Shown piece after piece: positions 10,358 through 17,990 of a stretch of DNA of 64,000 nucleotides. Source of the stretch: Nocardiopsis mwathae (lineage in GTDB: Bacteria > Actinomycetota > Actinomycetes > Streptosporangiales > Streptosporangiaceae). Numbering within the stretch: position 1 is the first letter of the stretch; each line of letters opens with the position of its first letter. Location: positions 558,001-622,000 of the forward strand of contig NZ_JACHDS010000001.1 in NCBI RefSeq assembly GCF_014201195.1, read 5' to 3'. Below the pieces are notes generated by a model that saw nothing but the letters and a program-made list of their open reading frames with translations, was not told where the DNA came from and ran no database searches. A program made the position numbers and the translations under genes.

Positions 10358-11440
10358 TCAGCGCACCAGCGCCGCGCAGCCGCAGGTCTCGGGGAGGACG
10401 GGGCCGTGTACCTCGTTCCCGAGGTCGGTGAACACACGCGCTCCCGGGGTGGCCCCGCACAGCGCGTCCGCCGCGAGGATCACCGCGGCCGCCGTCCACG
10501 TGCTCCGCTCGACCGGCCAGTTGACGTCCTCGGCGAACTGGTAGCCGGTCCAGTAGGCTCCGTCATCCGGGTCGCGCAGGTGCTGGATGTCGCCGAGGAG
10601 CCGCGTCCCCAGCTCGGTCTCGCCCATGGCCGCCAGCGCGAGCACCAGCTCGGAGGTCTCCGCACCGGTGACCCAGGGCTGGTCGCTCACGCAGCGGATG
10701 CCCAGCCCGGGGACCACGAAGGTGTCCCAGCGCTCGTTGATGCGCTCCTTGGCGGCGGCGCCGCGCACGGCCCCGCCGAGGATGGGGTAGTACCAGTCCA
10801 TCGAGTAGCGGCTGCGATCGGCGAACACCGACTCGTGCTCGGCGACGAGGTGGCCGAGGTGGGCGGCGGCCAGCTCCCAGTCGGGTTGGGGTCGGCCGAT
10901 CCGGTCGCCCAGCGCGGCCGCGCAGCGCAGCGCCTGGTGGATGCTGGCACACGCGGTGAGCAGCGCGTGGTCGCCGGGGCTGCCACCGGGGTCGCGTGCC
11001 CACTGGATCTCGCCGCGCTCGGTGCGCAGCCCCAGCACGAACTCGATGCCGCCGCGGACCACGGGCCACATCTCCTCGGCGAAGGCGTCGTCGCCGGTGA
11101 TGAGCAGGTGGTGCCAGACGCCCACGGCCGGGTAGGCGGCGTGGTTGGCCTCGCGGATCGGGTTGACGACCTCGCCCTGGCGCAGCTTGGCCGGCCAGGA
11201 GCCGTCGGCGTCCTGGACCCCGGCCAGCCAGGTGTAGGCGCGGCGGGCGGCGTCGATGTGCCCGGTGGTCGAGAGCGCCATGGCGCACTCGACGTGGTCC
11301 CACACGTCCAGGTGCCCGCCGGGGAACCAGGGGATGGCGCCCTCGGGGGTCTGGGTGGCCAGTAGGTATCCGGCGGAGCGGGCGATGTCGGCGGCGTCGA
11401 GCACACCGGGCAGAGCGGGCAGCCCGGACGGGGAACTCAT
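10358..11440 (-). CDS. Prenyltransferase/terpenoid-cyclase-fold (alpha-alpha toroid) protein
   Basis: 360 aa. The sequence shows repeated alpha-hairpin segments typical of the squalene-cyclase/prenyltransferase toroid: GYLLATQTPEGAIPWFPGGHLDVWDHVE, YTWLAGVQDADGSWPAKL, and C-terminal DDGAYWTGYQFAEDVNWPVERSTWTAAAVILAADAL. I see no squalene-cyclase DxDD motif, so catalysis is not established. The start at 11440 overlaps the stop of the methyltransferase (ATGA), so translation is coupled. It is the last gene of a three-gene unit with a glycosyltransferase and a methyltransferase. A role in modifying a glycosylated or polyprenyl-linked product is inference. Confidence 0.75.
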   Translation of the reverse strand: MSSPSGLPALPGVLDAADIARSAGYLLATQTPEGAIPWFPGGHLDVWDHVECAMALSTTGHIDAARRAYTWLAGVQDADGSWPAKLRQGEVVNPIREANHAAYPAVGVWHHLLITGDDAFAEEMWPVVRGGIEFVLGLRTERGEIQWARDPGGSPGDHALLTACASIHQALRCAAALGDRIGRPQPDWELAAAHLGHLVAEHESVFADRSRYSMDWYYPILGGAVRGAAAKERINERWDTFVVPGLGIRCVSDQPWVTGAETSELVLALAAMGETELGTRLLGDIQHLRDPDDGAYWTGYQFAEDVNWPVERSTWTAAAVILAADALCGATPGARVFTDLGNEVHGPVLPETCGCAALVR

Positions 11441-12207
11441 ACGCGGTCCCGGGCCGGGGCGCCGGGGGTGTCGACGGCGCTCGCGTGCTCGCTGTCGAGC
11501 GGCTTGCGCAGGTACACGACGACGCTCTTGCCGATCACGGGGTTGAGCAGGCGCTCGGTGACGCGGGTGACCGCGGGCGCCTCCAGCATGTCCCAGACCA
11601 GGAGCTTGTGGTAGGCCTTGGCCAGCGGGTGGTCGTCGTCGTCGGTGCCCACCGCGCACTTGATCCACCAGTAGGGCGAGTGCAGCGCGTGCGCGTGGTG
11701 GTGCGGCCCGATCCGGAACCCGGTGGCCTTGAGCTTGGCCTCAAGTTCGGCGCGGGTGTAGATGCGGATGTGCCCGCCCTCGTTGGTGTGGTACTCCTCC
11801 GACAGCGCCCAGCAGACACGCTCGGGGAACCAGCTGGGGACGGTGACGGCGGCGATGCCACCGGGCTTGAGCACCCGGTAGAGCTCCTTCATGCCGAGAG
11901 TGTCGTGCGGGATGTGCTCGAAGATCTCGGCGGCGATGATCCGGTCGAAGGTGCCGTCGTCGAACGGCATGTCGAGCGCGTCGCCCTTGACCGTCTCGGC
12001 CTCCGCATCCGCGGGGGCCTCTCCCTCGGCTCGCATGGCGGCGAACATGGTGGCGACGTCGGCGAGATCGTTCTCGTTCTGGTCGAAGGCGACGACGTCC
12101 GCGCCGCGCCGGTAGATCTCGAACGCGTGCCGGCCGCCACCGCAGCCGAGGTCCAGGACGCGGTTCCCCGGTCCGACGGGGAACAGGGTGAAGTCGACGG
12201 TGATCAG
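11437..12207 (-). CDS. SAM-dependent methyltransferase, class I, with CTG start
   Basis: A Rossmann-fold methyltransferase of 256 aa. The SAM-binding motif VLDLGCGGGRHAFE lies near residues 18-31, followed by the acidic strand end VVAFDQN, VKGDALDMPFDDGTFDRIIAAEIFEHI and ELYRVLKPGG. The first ATG in frame is 12048, which would delete motif I. Reading upstream to the in-frame stop there is no ATG, GTG or TTG; a CTG at 12205-12207 with GAAGGAG 6 nt before it gives a full domain starting (M)ITVDFTLFPVGPGNRVLDL. It lies 25 bp after the glycosyltransferase and overlaps the next gene. The substrate is unknown. Confidence 0.85.
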   Translation of the reverse strand: MITVDFTLFPVGPGNRVLDLGCGGGRHAFEIYRRGADVVAFDQNENDLADVATMFAAMRAEGEAPADAEAETVKGDALDMPFDDGTFDRIIAAEIFEHIPHDTLGMKELYRVLKPGGIAAVTVPSWFPERVCWALSEEYHTNEGGHIRIYTRAELEAKLKATGFRIGPHHHAHALHSPYWWIKCAVGTDDDDHPLAKAYHKLLVWDMLEAPAVTRVTERLLNPVIGKSVVVYLRKPLDSEHASAVDTPGAPARDRV

Positions 12208-12232
12208 GGCTGGCTCCTTCGGGTCGTGCCGG

Positions 12233-13531
12233 TCACAGGCGTGAGGTCAGGCCGCTCGGGCGCGCCTGGGCCTCCTCGATCGTCTGGGCGTAGCGGAGGG
12301 CGGTGGCCTTGGCCACCGCCCGCCAGGTGAACCGTTCCTGGACGCGCTGCCAGGCGGCGGCTCCCATGCGTGTGCGCTCGGCGGCGTCGTCGAGGAGCGC
12401 GCCGATGGCGGAGGCCAGTTCCTCGGGGTCGCCGGGGGCCGTGAGCCGCCCGGCGTCGCCGTCGTCGCCGACGACCTCGGGGATCGCTCCGGCGCGGCTG
12501 GCCACCAGCGGGGTCCCGCAGGCCATCGCTTCGACGGCGGGCAGTGAGAAGCCCTCGTACAGGGAGGGGACGACGGCGACCTGGGCGCCGGCGATGAGGC
12601 GGGCGAGTTCGGTGTCGTCGATGCCGCTGACGAAGGAGACGCGGTCGCGCAGGCTGAGCTCGTCGACGAGCCGGTCGGTGGGGCCGCCGGGCTTGGGCCT
12701 GCTGACGATGGTCACCGAGATGTCGCGTTCGGTGGCGAGCTTGGCGGCGGCGCGCAGGAGCGTGGCGACGCCCTTGAGGGGGCTGTCGGCGCTGGCGACG
12801 CAGACGAGGCGGCCGGGGACGCGTTCGACGTCGGGGCGCGGGTGGAAGTAGCGGGTGTCGACGCCGAGGGGGACGACGCCGATGGCGGGTCGGCGGACGC
12901 CGAACTCGCGCACGATGTCGTCGGCGGACGACCGGGAGGGGACGAGGATGGGCGCCAAGCGGCGGGCGACGCGGCCCTGCATGCCGACGAAGCTGTACCA
13001 GCGGCGTTTGGACAGGCGCTGCCATCCGGTGGCCTGCTCGACCTCGATGCGCCGGTCCACGGTGATGGGGTGGTGGATGGTGGTGACCATGGGGAAGCCG
13101 CCGGCCTGGAGGCCGAGCAGCCCGTAGCCGAGGGTCTGGTTGTCGTGGATGACGTCGAACTCGGAGCGCCGGCGGCGCAGTTCGCGCTGGGCGCGCAGGG
13201 AGAACGTCAGCGGCTCGGGGAAGCCTGCGGTCCACATCGTGCCGACTTCCAGGACGTCGATCCAGTCGCGCCACTGGGAGACCGGGGGTGCCTTGAACGG
13301 GTCGGCGTCGTTGTAGAGGTCGAGGCTGGGGAGCTTCTCCAGGATCACGCCGTCGTCGAGCTCGGGGTAGGGCTGACCGGAGAACACGGTGACCCGGTGG
13401 CCGAGTGCCGCGAGTTCGCGGGAGAGATGGCGGATGTAGACGCCCTGGCCACCGCAGTGCGGTTTGCTGCGGTAGGAGAGCAGGGCGACGCGCAGCGGAC
13501 GTTGCGGATAACGACGTTCAGGATGCGACAT
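12233..13531 (-). CDS. GT4-family glycosyltransferase
   Basis: A 432-aa GT-B retaining glycosyltransferase. Seen: the N-terminal Gly-rich loop region SKPHCGGQGVYIRHLSREL (acceptor domain), the linker FVGMQGRVARRLAPILVPS, and the donor-sugar domain with VVPLGVDTRYFHP, the PLKGVATLL loop and the EX7E-type motif PSLYEGFSLPAVEAMACGTPLVAS. It is the first gene of a cassette with the methyltransferase and cyclase-fold gene, all on the minus strand with gaps of 25 and -4 bp. It probably glycosylates a lipid or polyprenyl acceptor at the cytoplasmic membrane face; that is inference from the neighbours. Confidence 0.88.
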   Translation of the reverse strand: MSHPERRYPQRPLRVALLSYRSKPHCGGQGVYIRHLSRELAALGHRVTVFSGQPYPELDDGVILEKLPSLDLYNDADPFKAPPVSQWRDWIDVLEVGTMWTAGFPEPLTFSLRAQRELRRRRSEFDVIHDNQTLGYGLLGLQAGGFPMVTTIHHPITVDRRIEVEQATGWQRLSKRRWYSFVGMQGRVARRLAPILVPSRSSADDIVREFGVRRPAIGVVPLGVDTRYFHPRPDVERVPGRLVCVASADSPLKGVATLLRAAAKLATERDISVTIVSRPKPGGPTDRLVDELSLRDRVSFVSGIDDTELARLIAGAQVAVVPSLYEGFSLPAVEAMACGTPLVASRAGAIPEVVGDDGDAGRLTAPGDPEELASAIGALLDDAAERTRMGAAAWQRVQERFTWRAVAKATALRYAQTIEEAQARPSGLTSRL

Positions 13532-14102
13532 GGATCCAACCCATCGGCAGGGGCCTGGTGTGAGGCGGCGCTGAGTGTGCAGGCGCGGGGCGTGGCGTCT
13601 TGGGGCGCGAGAAGTCGGTGCGTGAGAACTCGGGGTCGACGGGTTCCGGCTGGGCGGGCGTCGGCCGGCAGGGCCCGGTGTGGGCGCGGAGCGGGTGTCG
13701 CGACGCGGTTCCGGCCGGCACGGTCAACAGTTCACCTCGTTCGTCGCTCGTGGGCCCGGTGCGCGGGGCGCGCCCGTAGCGGTCGGTTTCGCTCGGGGCG
13801 ACCCGTGGACGGCCCGTTTCCCAGAGGCCGACGGGCCCCTGCCGCCCGTCCCGGGCGGGTCGTCAGGGCCGGTGCTGGGACACTCGCGATGTTACCGGCC
13901 AGTTTAATACCTGGCCGTCACTAGCGGATATTCCGTACGAGGATCTTATGACGGGACAAACCTCCGGTTACCCTCGCCCCTCGTACCCGGATGGCATCGG
14001 GCGGTAGCCGTGGGGGCCGAGAAGTGCGTGACACGCGCAGAGCCGGTGGCGGGCGCCTGCCGCCGGGTGGTCGCGACCCGGTACCCGCCACCTGTGGTTC
14101 GC
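13532..14102. other. Intergenic region with CGGCCAG/CTGGCCG inverted repeat
   Basis: 570 bp between two minus-strand genes, with no supportable gene. A 7-bp inverted repeat, CGGCCAG (13896-13902) and CTGGCCG (13911-13917), surrounds TTTAATAC, the only A/T-rich patch. This could be an operator/promoter for the glycosyltransferase cassette, though it is about 365 bp from its start, or a 3' element of the hydrolase. The rest shows nothing recognisable. Confidence 0.4.
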
Positions 14103-15149
14103 TCAGCGGTTGGCGGCCGGGGTGGCCTCGGCCGTGGACCGCGGCGCGGTGCTCGGTGCGGTCCAGTGCAGAACGCCCTCGCTCCCGGTGGTACGGATGG
14201 CCCGCCGTCTGCGCTCCAAGGTACGCAGGTGGGCCGCTGTCTCGGAGGCGGCCATGCGGCGGGCCAGGGCGTGCATGTCGCTCCACGGCCGCCGCCACGG
14301 CAGTGCCGCGGCCAGCTCCCACAGGGTGGAAGGCGTGCTGCCCAGTGCCTCGGCGAGGAGGTCGAGCTTCTCCTCGTGGTGCGCGATGATCTCGGCCGCA
14401 CGCGGGCCGATCGCGGTGAACCGGTGCTCGTGCGCGGGCAGCGCCTGCGTGGCGCCGATGTCGCTGAGCCCGCCGAGCGACTCCAGGAAGGTGCTGAGCG
14501 GGTCGTGCTCGTCGTCGAAGGGGAAGAGGCCGATGTGCGGGGTGATGCCGGGCAGCAGGTGGTCGCCGGTGAACAGTCGGCCGTCGTCCTCCAGGTACAG
14601 GCAGATGTGGCCGGGGGAGTGGCCGGGGGTCCACACCACGCGCAGTCTGCGGCCGGGCAGGTCGACGAGCTCGCCGTCGGCCAGCGGGCGGTCGGGCGGC
14701 TGGGGTGGCTCCATACGCGGGTCCAGCTGTGCCCACAGGTCGACCTCCTCCGCGGAGGCCCCGGCCAGGCGCAGCTGGCTCACCTCCAGTTCGCGCTGGC
14801 CGCCGCCGCGCAGGTCGTCGATGCGCCCCAGGAGGTCGATGTCGGCCTGGTGCATCGCGATCCACGCCCCCGAAGCGGCGCGTACCCGTCCGGCCAGGCC
14901 CGAATGGTCGGGGTGGAAGTGGGTGATGACGACCCCGCGGACGTCCGCGATACTCGACCCCATGTGCTCCAGGCCGCTGCACAGGGCCCGCCACGACTCC
15001 TCGTGCTCCCAGCCCGCGTCGACCAGGACGGGTCCGCTCGGGCTCTCCAGCGCGTAGATCAGCGTGTAGCCCAGGGGGTTGTCGGGGATCGGCACCGGAA
15101 TGCTCCAGATTCCCGAGCCGAGGTCCTCCACCGGTGGTGTCTCCCGCAT
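14103..15149 (-). CDS. MBL-fold metallo-hydrolase
   Basis: A 348-aa metallo-beta-lactamase-fold hydrolase. The zinc-binding motif THFHPDHSG lies near residue 76. Later ligands are in TPGHSPGHICLY and FTGDHLLPG, and the last His in ALPAHEHRF. A C-terminal helical region of about 120 residues follows, as in thioesterase or lactonase-like members. The start at 15149 has GGAGAGGGG upstream. It lies 186 bp after ltp2 on the same strand with its own candidate operator in the gap. A role in hydrolysing a CoA thioester or lactone intermediate of the neighbouring steroid-type pathway is inference. Confidence 0.85.
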   Translation of the reverse strand: MRETPPVEDLGSGIWSIPVPIPDNPLGYTLIYALESPSGPVLVDAGWEHEESWRALCSGLEHMGSSIADVRGVVITHFHPDHSGLAGRVRAASGAWIAMHQADIDLLGRIDDLRGGGQRELEVSQLRLAGASAEEVDLWAQLDPRMEPPQPPDRPLADGELVDLPGRRLRVVWTPGHSPGHICLYLEDDGRLFTGDHLLPGITPHIGLFPFDDEHDPLSTFLESLGGLSDIGATQALPAHEHRFTAIGPRAAEIIAHHEEKLDLLAEALGSTPSTLWELAAALPWRRPWSDMHALARRMAASETAAHLRTLERRRRAIRTTGSEGVLHWTAPSTAPRSTAEATPAANR

Positions 15150-15221
15150 GCTCTGGCCCCTCTCCTCGCCCGCCGGGCGCGGGCGTCCTTAGGTCCGTGC
15201 TCCGTGGTTCGAATTGAAACC

Positions 15222-15232
15222 GAATCGGATTC
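15222..15232. promoter_or_regulatory. Candidate operator GAATCGGATTC
   Basis: A palindrome GAATC-G-GATTC followed by TAG lies 73 bp upstream of the MBL hydrolase start. It shares GATTCTA with the KstR-like site at 20452-20465, so the same TetR regulator might bind it, but the spacing differs by one base. Confidence 0.4.
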
Positions 15233-15335
15233 TAGAGTACGTACCTGCCCCCACCCGGCGACGGAGGCCCTCGACCCGGTCGCGGAGGTGCCGGGTGAGG
15301 CTGTGTCTCCGAGGTCGGCGGAGGGGCGCGGGAGG

Positions 15336-16520
15336 TCAGCGGTCGCGGCTCAGGATCAGGCCGCTCGTGGGCACCCCCGTTCCCGCTGTGACCAGGACGT
15401 TGGCGACCCCCTCGACCTGGTTGGCCGCGGTCCCGCGGACCTGGCGGACGGCCTCGGCGATCCCGTTCATCCCGTGGATGTAGGCCTCGCCGAGCTGCCC
15501 GCCGTGGGTGTTGACCGGCAGTCGGCCGCCGAGCTCCAGCTCCCCGTCGGCGGCGAGGCCGGGCGCCTGGCCGCGGCCGCAGAACCCCAGTTCCTCCAGC
15601 TGCACCAGGACGAACGGGGTGAAGTGGTCGTAGAGCACCGCGGTCTGGATATCGCCGGGCCCGAGTCCCGAGCCGCGCCAGAGCCCGTCGGCCACGATGC
15701 CCATCGCCGGAAGCCCCGCCATGTCGTCGCCGGGGTCCGTCGAGTAGTACGAGGTCATCATCATCTGGCCCGGCGCCGAACCCTGGGCCGCCGCGGTGAC
15801 CACCGCGGGCGGTCGGCGCAGGTCGCGGGCGCGCTCGGTGCCCGTCACGACCACGGCGACTCCGCCGTCGCTCTCCTGGCAGCAGTCGAACAGCCGCAGC
15901 GGCTCCACCACCCAGCGCGACGCCTGGTGGTCCGCCAGGGTGATCGGCCGCCCGTGGAACCAGGCCCGGGGATTGGTGGCCGCGTGCCGCCGGGCCGCCA
16001 CCGCCACCCGCCCGAAGTCCTCGCTCGTCGCGCCGTAGGCGTCCATGTAGCGGCGGGCGCACATCGCGACCCACCCGGCCGGGGTGAGCAGGCCGAACGG
16101 TACGTGCCAGCTCATCTCCAGCCCCTGTGACGTCGGTGCGCGCAGCGCCCCCGGTGCCGCCTGGCCGAAGCGGCGCCCGCTGCGCTCGTTGAACGCCCTG
16201 TAGGCCACCACGACCTCGGCCTGCCCGGTGGCCACCGCCATGGCGGCCTGCGCGACGGTGCCGCACGCCGCTCCGCCGCCGTAGTCCACCCGGCTGAAGA
16301 AGCGCAGGGCTCCGGCACCGATCTCGCGCGCCACCGCGATCTCGGAGTTGGCGTCCTGGGTGAAGGTGACCATGCCGTCGACGTCGGCGGGATGCAGTCC
16401 GGCGTCGTGCAGCGCGGCGACCACGGCCTCGGCGGCCAGCCGCAGCTCGCTGCGCCCGGACTCCTTGGAGAACTCCGTGGCGCCGATACCGGCGACGGCG
16501 GCCCTGCCCTTCAGCGCCAT
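15336..16520 (-). CDS. ltp2: Ltp2-like steroid side-chain aldolase (thiolase superfamily)
   Basis: 394 aa, of the SCP2-thiolase/lipid-transfer-protein family. Seen: VAGIGATEFSKESGRSELRLAAEAV, YGGGAACGTVAQAAMAV, FDCCQESDGGVAVVVTG, and the C-terminal LPVNTHGGQLGEAYIHGMNGIAEAV. Ltp2 proteins work with the DUF35 part of ChsH2 as a retro-aldolase releasing propionyl-CoA from a C17-hydroxylated steroid CoA thioester. The next gene upstream is the ChsH2-ChsH1 fusion, and the start ATG overlaps its stop by 10 bp, with GAGGAGAG as ribosome site. This partner arrangement, matching the mycobacterial igr operon, is the main reason for the specific name; otherwise it could be a generic thiolase-like protein. 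Confidence 0.8.
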   Translation of the reverse strand: MALKGRAAVAGIGATEFSKESGRSELRLAAEAVVAALHDAGLHPADVDGMVTFTQDANSEIAVAREIGAGALRFFSRVDYGGGAACGTVAQAAMAVATGQAEVVVAYRAFNERSGRRFGQAAPGALRAPTSQGLEMSWHVPFGLLTPAGWVAMCARRYMDAYGATSEDFGRVAVAARRHAATNPRAWFHGRPITLADHQASRWVVEPLRLFDCCQESDGGVAVVVTGTERARDLRRPPAVVTAAAQGSAPGQMMMTSYYSTDPGDDMAGLPAMGIVADGLWRGSGLGPGDIQTAVLYDHFTPFVLVQLEELGFCGRGQAPGLAADGELELGGRLPVNTHGGQLGEAYIHGMNGIAEAVRQVRGTAANQVEGVANVLVTAGTGVPTSGLILSRDR

Positions 16521-17965
16521 CGGCTCTCCTCTCCGCCGCAGCGCGGCCCGGGTACCTCCACGACCACGGTGCCGGTCACGTGCGTCCCGATGCCGTTGGT
16601 CCCGCGCACGGCCACGGTGGTCCGCGGCCCGTCGCGCTCGGCCACGGTCCCGCGGAGCGAGAAGGTGTCCCCGGCATGGTTGGGCACGCCGAGCCGGACG
16701 GCGATGGAGCGGACCCGTGCCGCCGGCCCGGCCCAGTCGGTGACGCAGCGCTCCACCAGGCCCTGGGTGGTGAGGATGTTCATGAACACGTCCGGCGACC
16801 CCTGGGCGCGTGCCCGGTCCGGGTCATGGTGGATGTCCTGGAAGTCGCGGGTCGCCAGCGCCTGGGCGATGATCGAGGTACGGGTCATCGCCAGGTCCAG
16901 GGCGGGAGCCCCCGCGGTCGGCGGCCGGTCCCGGGTGGCGGGCTTCTCCGCAGACCGCCACTGGGGCAGCACCAGGTCCTCGTCGACGCGTTCGAAGTCG
17001 ACCCTGACCCGCATCCCCGAGTGGACGGCCTCGGGTGCGACCCCCAGGATGTTGCCGACCATCCGCACCCCTTCCGGTAGCTCCACGACCGCCACCACGT
17101 AGGGCGAGGTCCGGCCCGGAACGGCCGGGTGATGGTGGACGACGTGGCTGAACACCGTGCCGGTGCCTGCGGCCACGACGTGGTCGCGCGAGGTGGAGTG
17201 GCACGACGGGCACATCGGACCCGGCGGGTGGCGGAGTCGGCCGCAGTCGGCGCACCGCTGGATGCGCAGTTCACCGGCGAGGGCGCCATCCCAGAAGAAG
17301 TGGGTGTCGCAGCTGCGCGCCGGGCGCAGCGGGTAGGGCTCCGCGGTGGCGGGTCGCGCCGGGGCGGGAGCGTCGGCGGGGCGCTCCGCACGCGCCTCCC
17401 GGGCGGACGGCAGGAACTTGAGAACGCGGAACAGCATGGTGCCGACGCGCTCGCCCCCGCTGTACCAGGACGTGTGCCAGGTGAGGAAGTAGCCGGTGCC
17501 CAGGGCGGTGCGCTTGGGTCCGGCGAGGTCGCCGAACCTCGTCGTGGTTCGCAGGAGCTCGCCGGGGTGCAGGTAGCGGTCGAAGTCCTGCTCGCAGTCG
17601 GTGGCGACCACGCCCGAGTAGCCGCCGTCGGCGAAGCAGGCGAGCAGGTCGTCCACGGCGCTCCCGGGCCGCTCGGCGGCACCGTCGTCCCCGGGGCCCG
17701 GATACCCGGCCATCGTCCACACCTGCAGCATGGCCGGCGGCGCCACGAGGCCGTCGTGCCCGGCCCGGCGGGCGGCCTGCTCGTCGAGGTAGACGGGGTT
17801 GGTGTCGCCCATCGCCCGCACCCAGTGGCGGACCATGGGGGTGTTCACCGGGTCCGGCGCCGTGCCGCCGTCCACCTCGCCGCGTTCGCGCGCGGTGGCG
17901 GCCAGATCCATCAGCCGGGTGTGGACCACGTCGTCCACGGAGGGCGCGGGGCGGTCAGCTGTCAC
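16511..17965 (-). CDS. chsH2-chsH1: ChsH2-ChsH1 fusion: MaoC-type enoyl-CoA hydratase with DUF35 domain
   Basis: A 484-aa protein with three parts. Residues 1-190 are a hot-dog dehydratase domain (TPMVRHWVRAMGDTNPVYLD). About 218-335 are a DUF35 unit: a zinc ribbon with Cys238, Cys241, Cys252 and Cys255, then an OB fold (TVFSHVVHHHPAVPG). About 350-475 are a second MaoC-like domain (ATRDFQDIHHDPDRA, GSPDVFMNILTTQGLVERC). In Mycobacterium these are two neighbouring genes, chsH2 and chsH1, whose products form a heteromeric steroid enoyl-CoA hydratase; here they are one chain in the same order. The DUF35 part is the expected Ltp2 partner. GTG start with AAAGGA upstream, 25 bp after chsE2. Confidence 0.83.
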   Translation of the reverse strand: MTADRPAPSVDDVVHTRLMDLAATARERGEVDGGTAPDPVNTPMVRHWVRAMGDTNPVYLDEQAARRAGHDGLVAPPAMLQVWTMAGYPGPGDDGAAERPGSAVDDLLACFADGGYSGVVATDCEQDFDRYLHPGELLRTTTRFGDLAGPKRTALGTGYFLTWHTSWYSGGERVGTMLFRVLKFLPSAREARAERPADAPAPARPATAEPYPLRPARSCDTHFFWDGALAGELRIQRCADCGRLRHPPGPMCPSCHSTSRDHVVAAGTGTVFSHVVHHHPAVPGRTSPYVVAVVELPEGVRMVGNILGVAPEAVHSGMRVRVDFERVDEDLVLPQWRSAEKPATRDRPPTAGAPALDLAMTRTSIIAQALATRDFQDIHHDPDRARAQGSPDVFMNILTTQGLVERCVTDWAGPAARVRSIAVRLGVPNHAGDTFSLRGTVAERDGPRTTVAVRGTNGIGTHVTGTVVVEVPGPRCGGEESRWR

Positions 17966-17990
17966 GGGGTCGTCCTTTCCGGTGTCGCGC

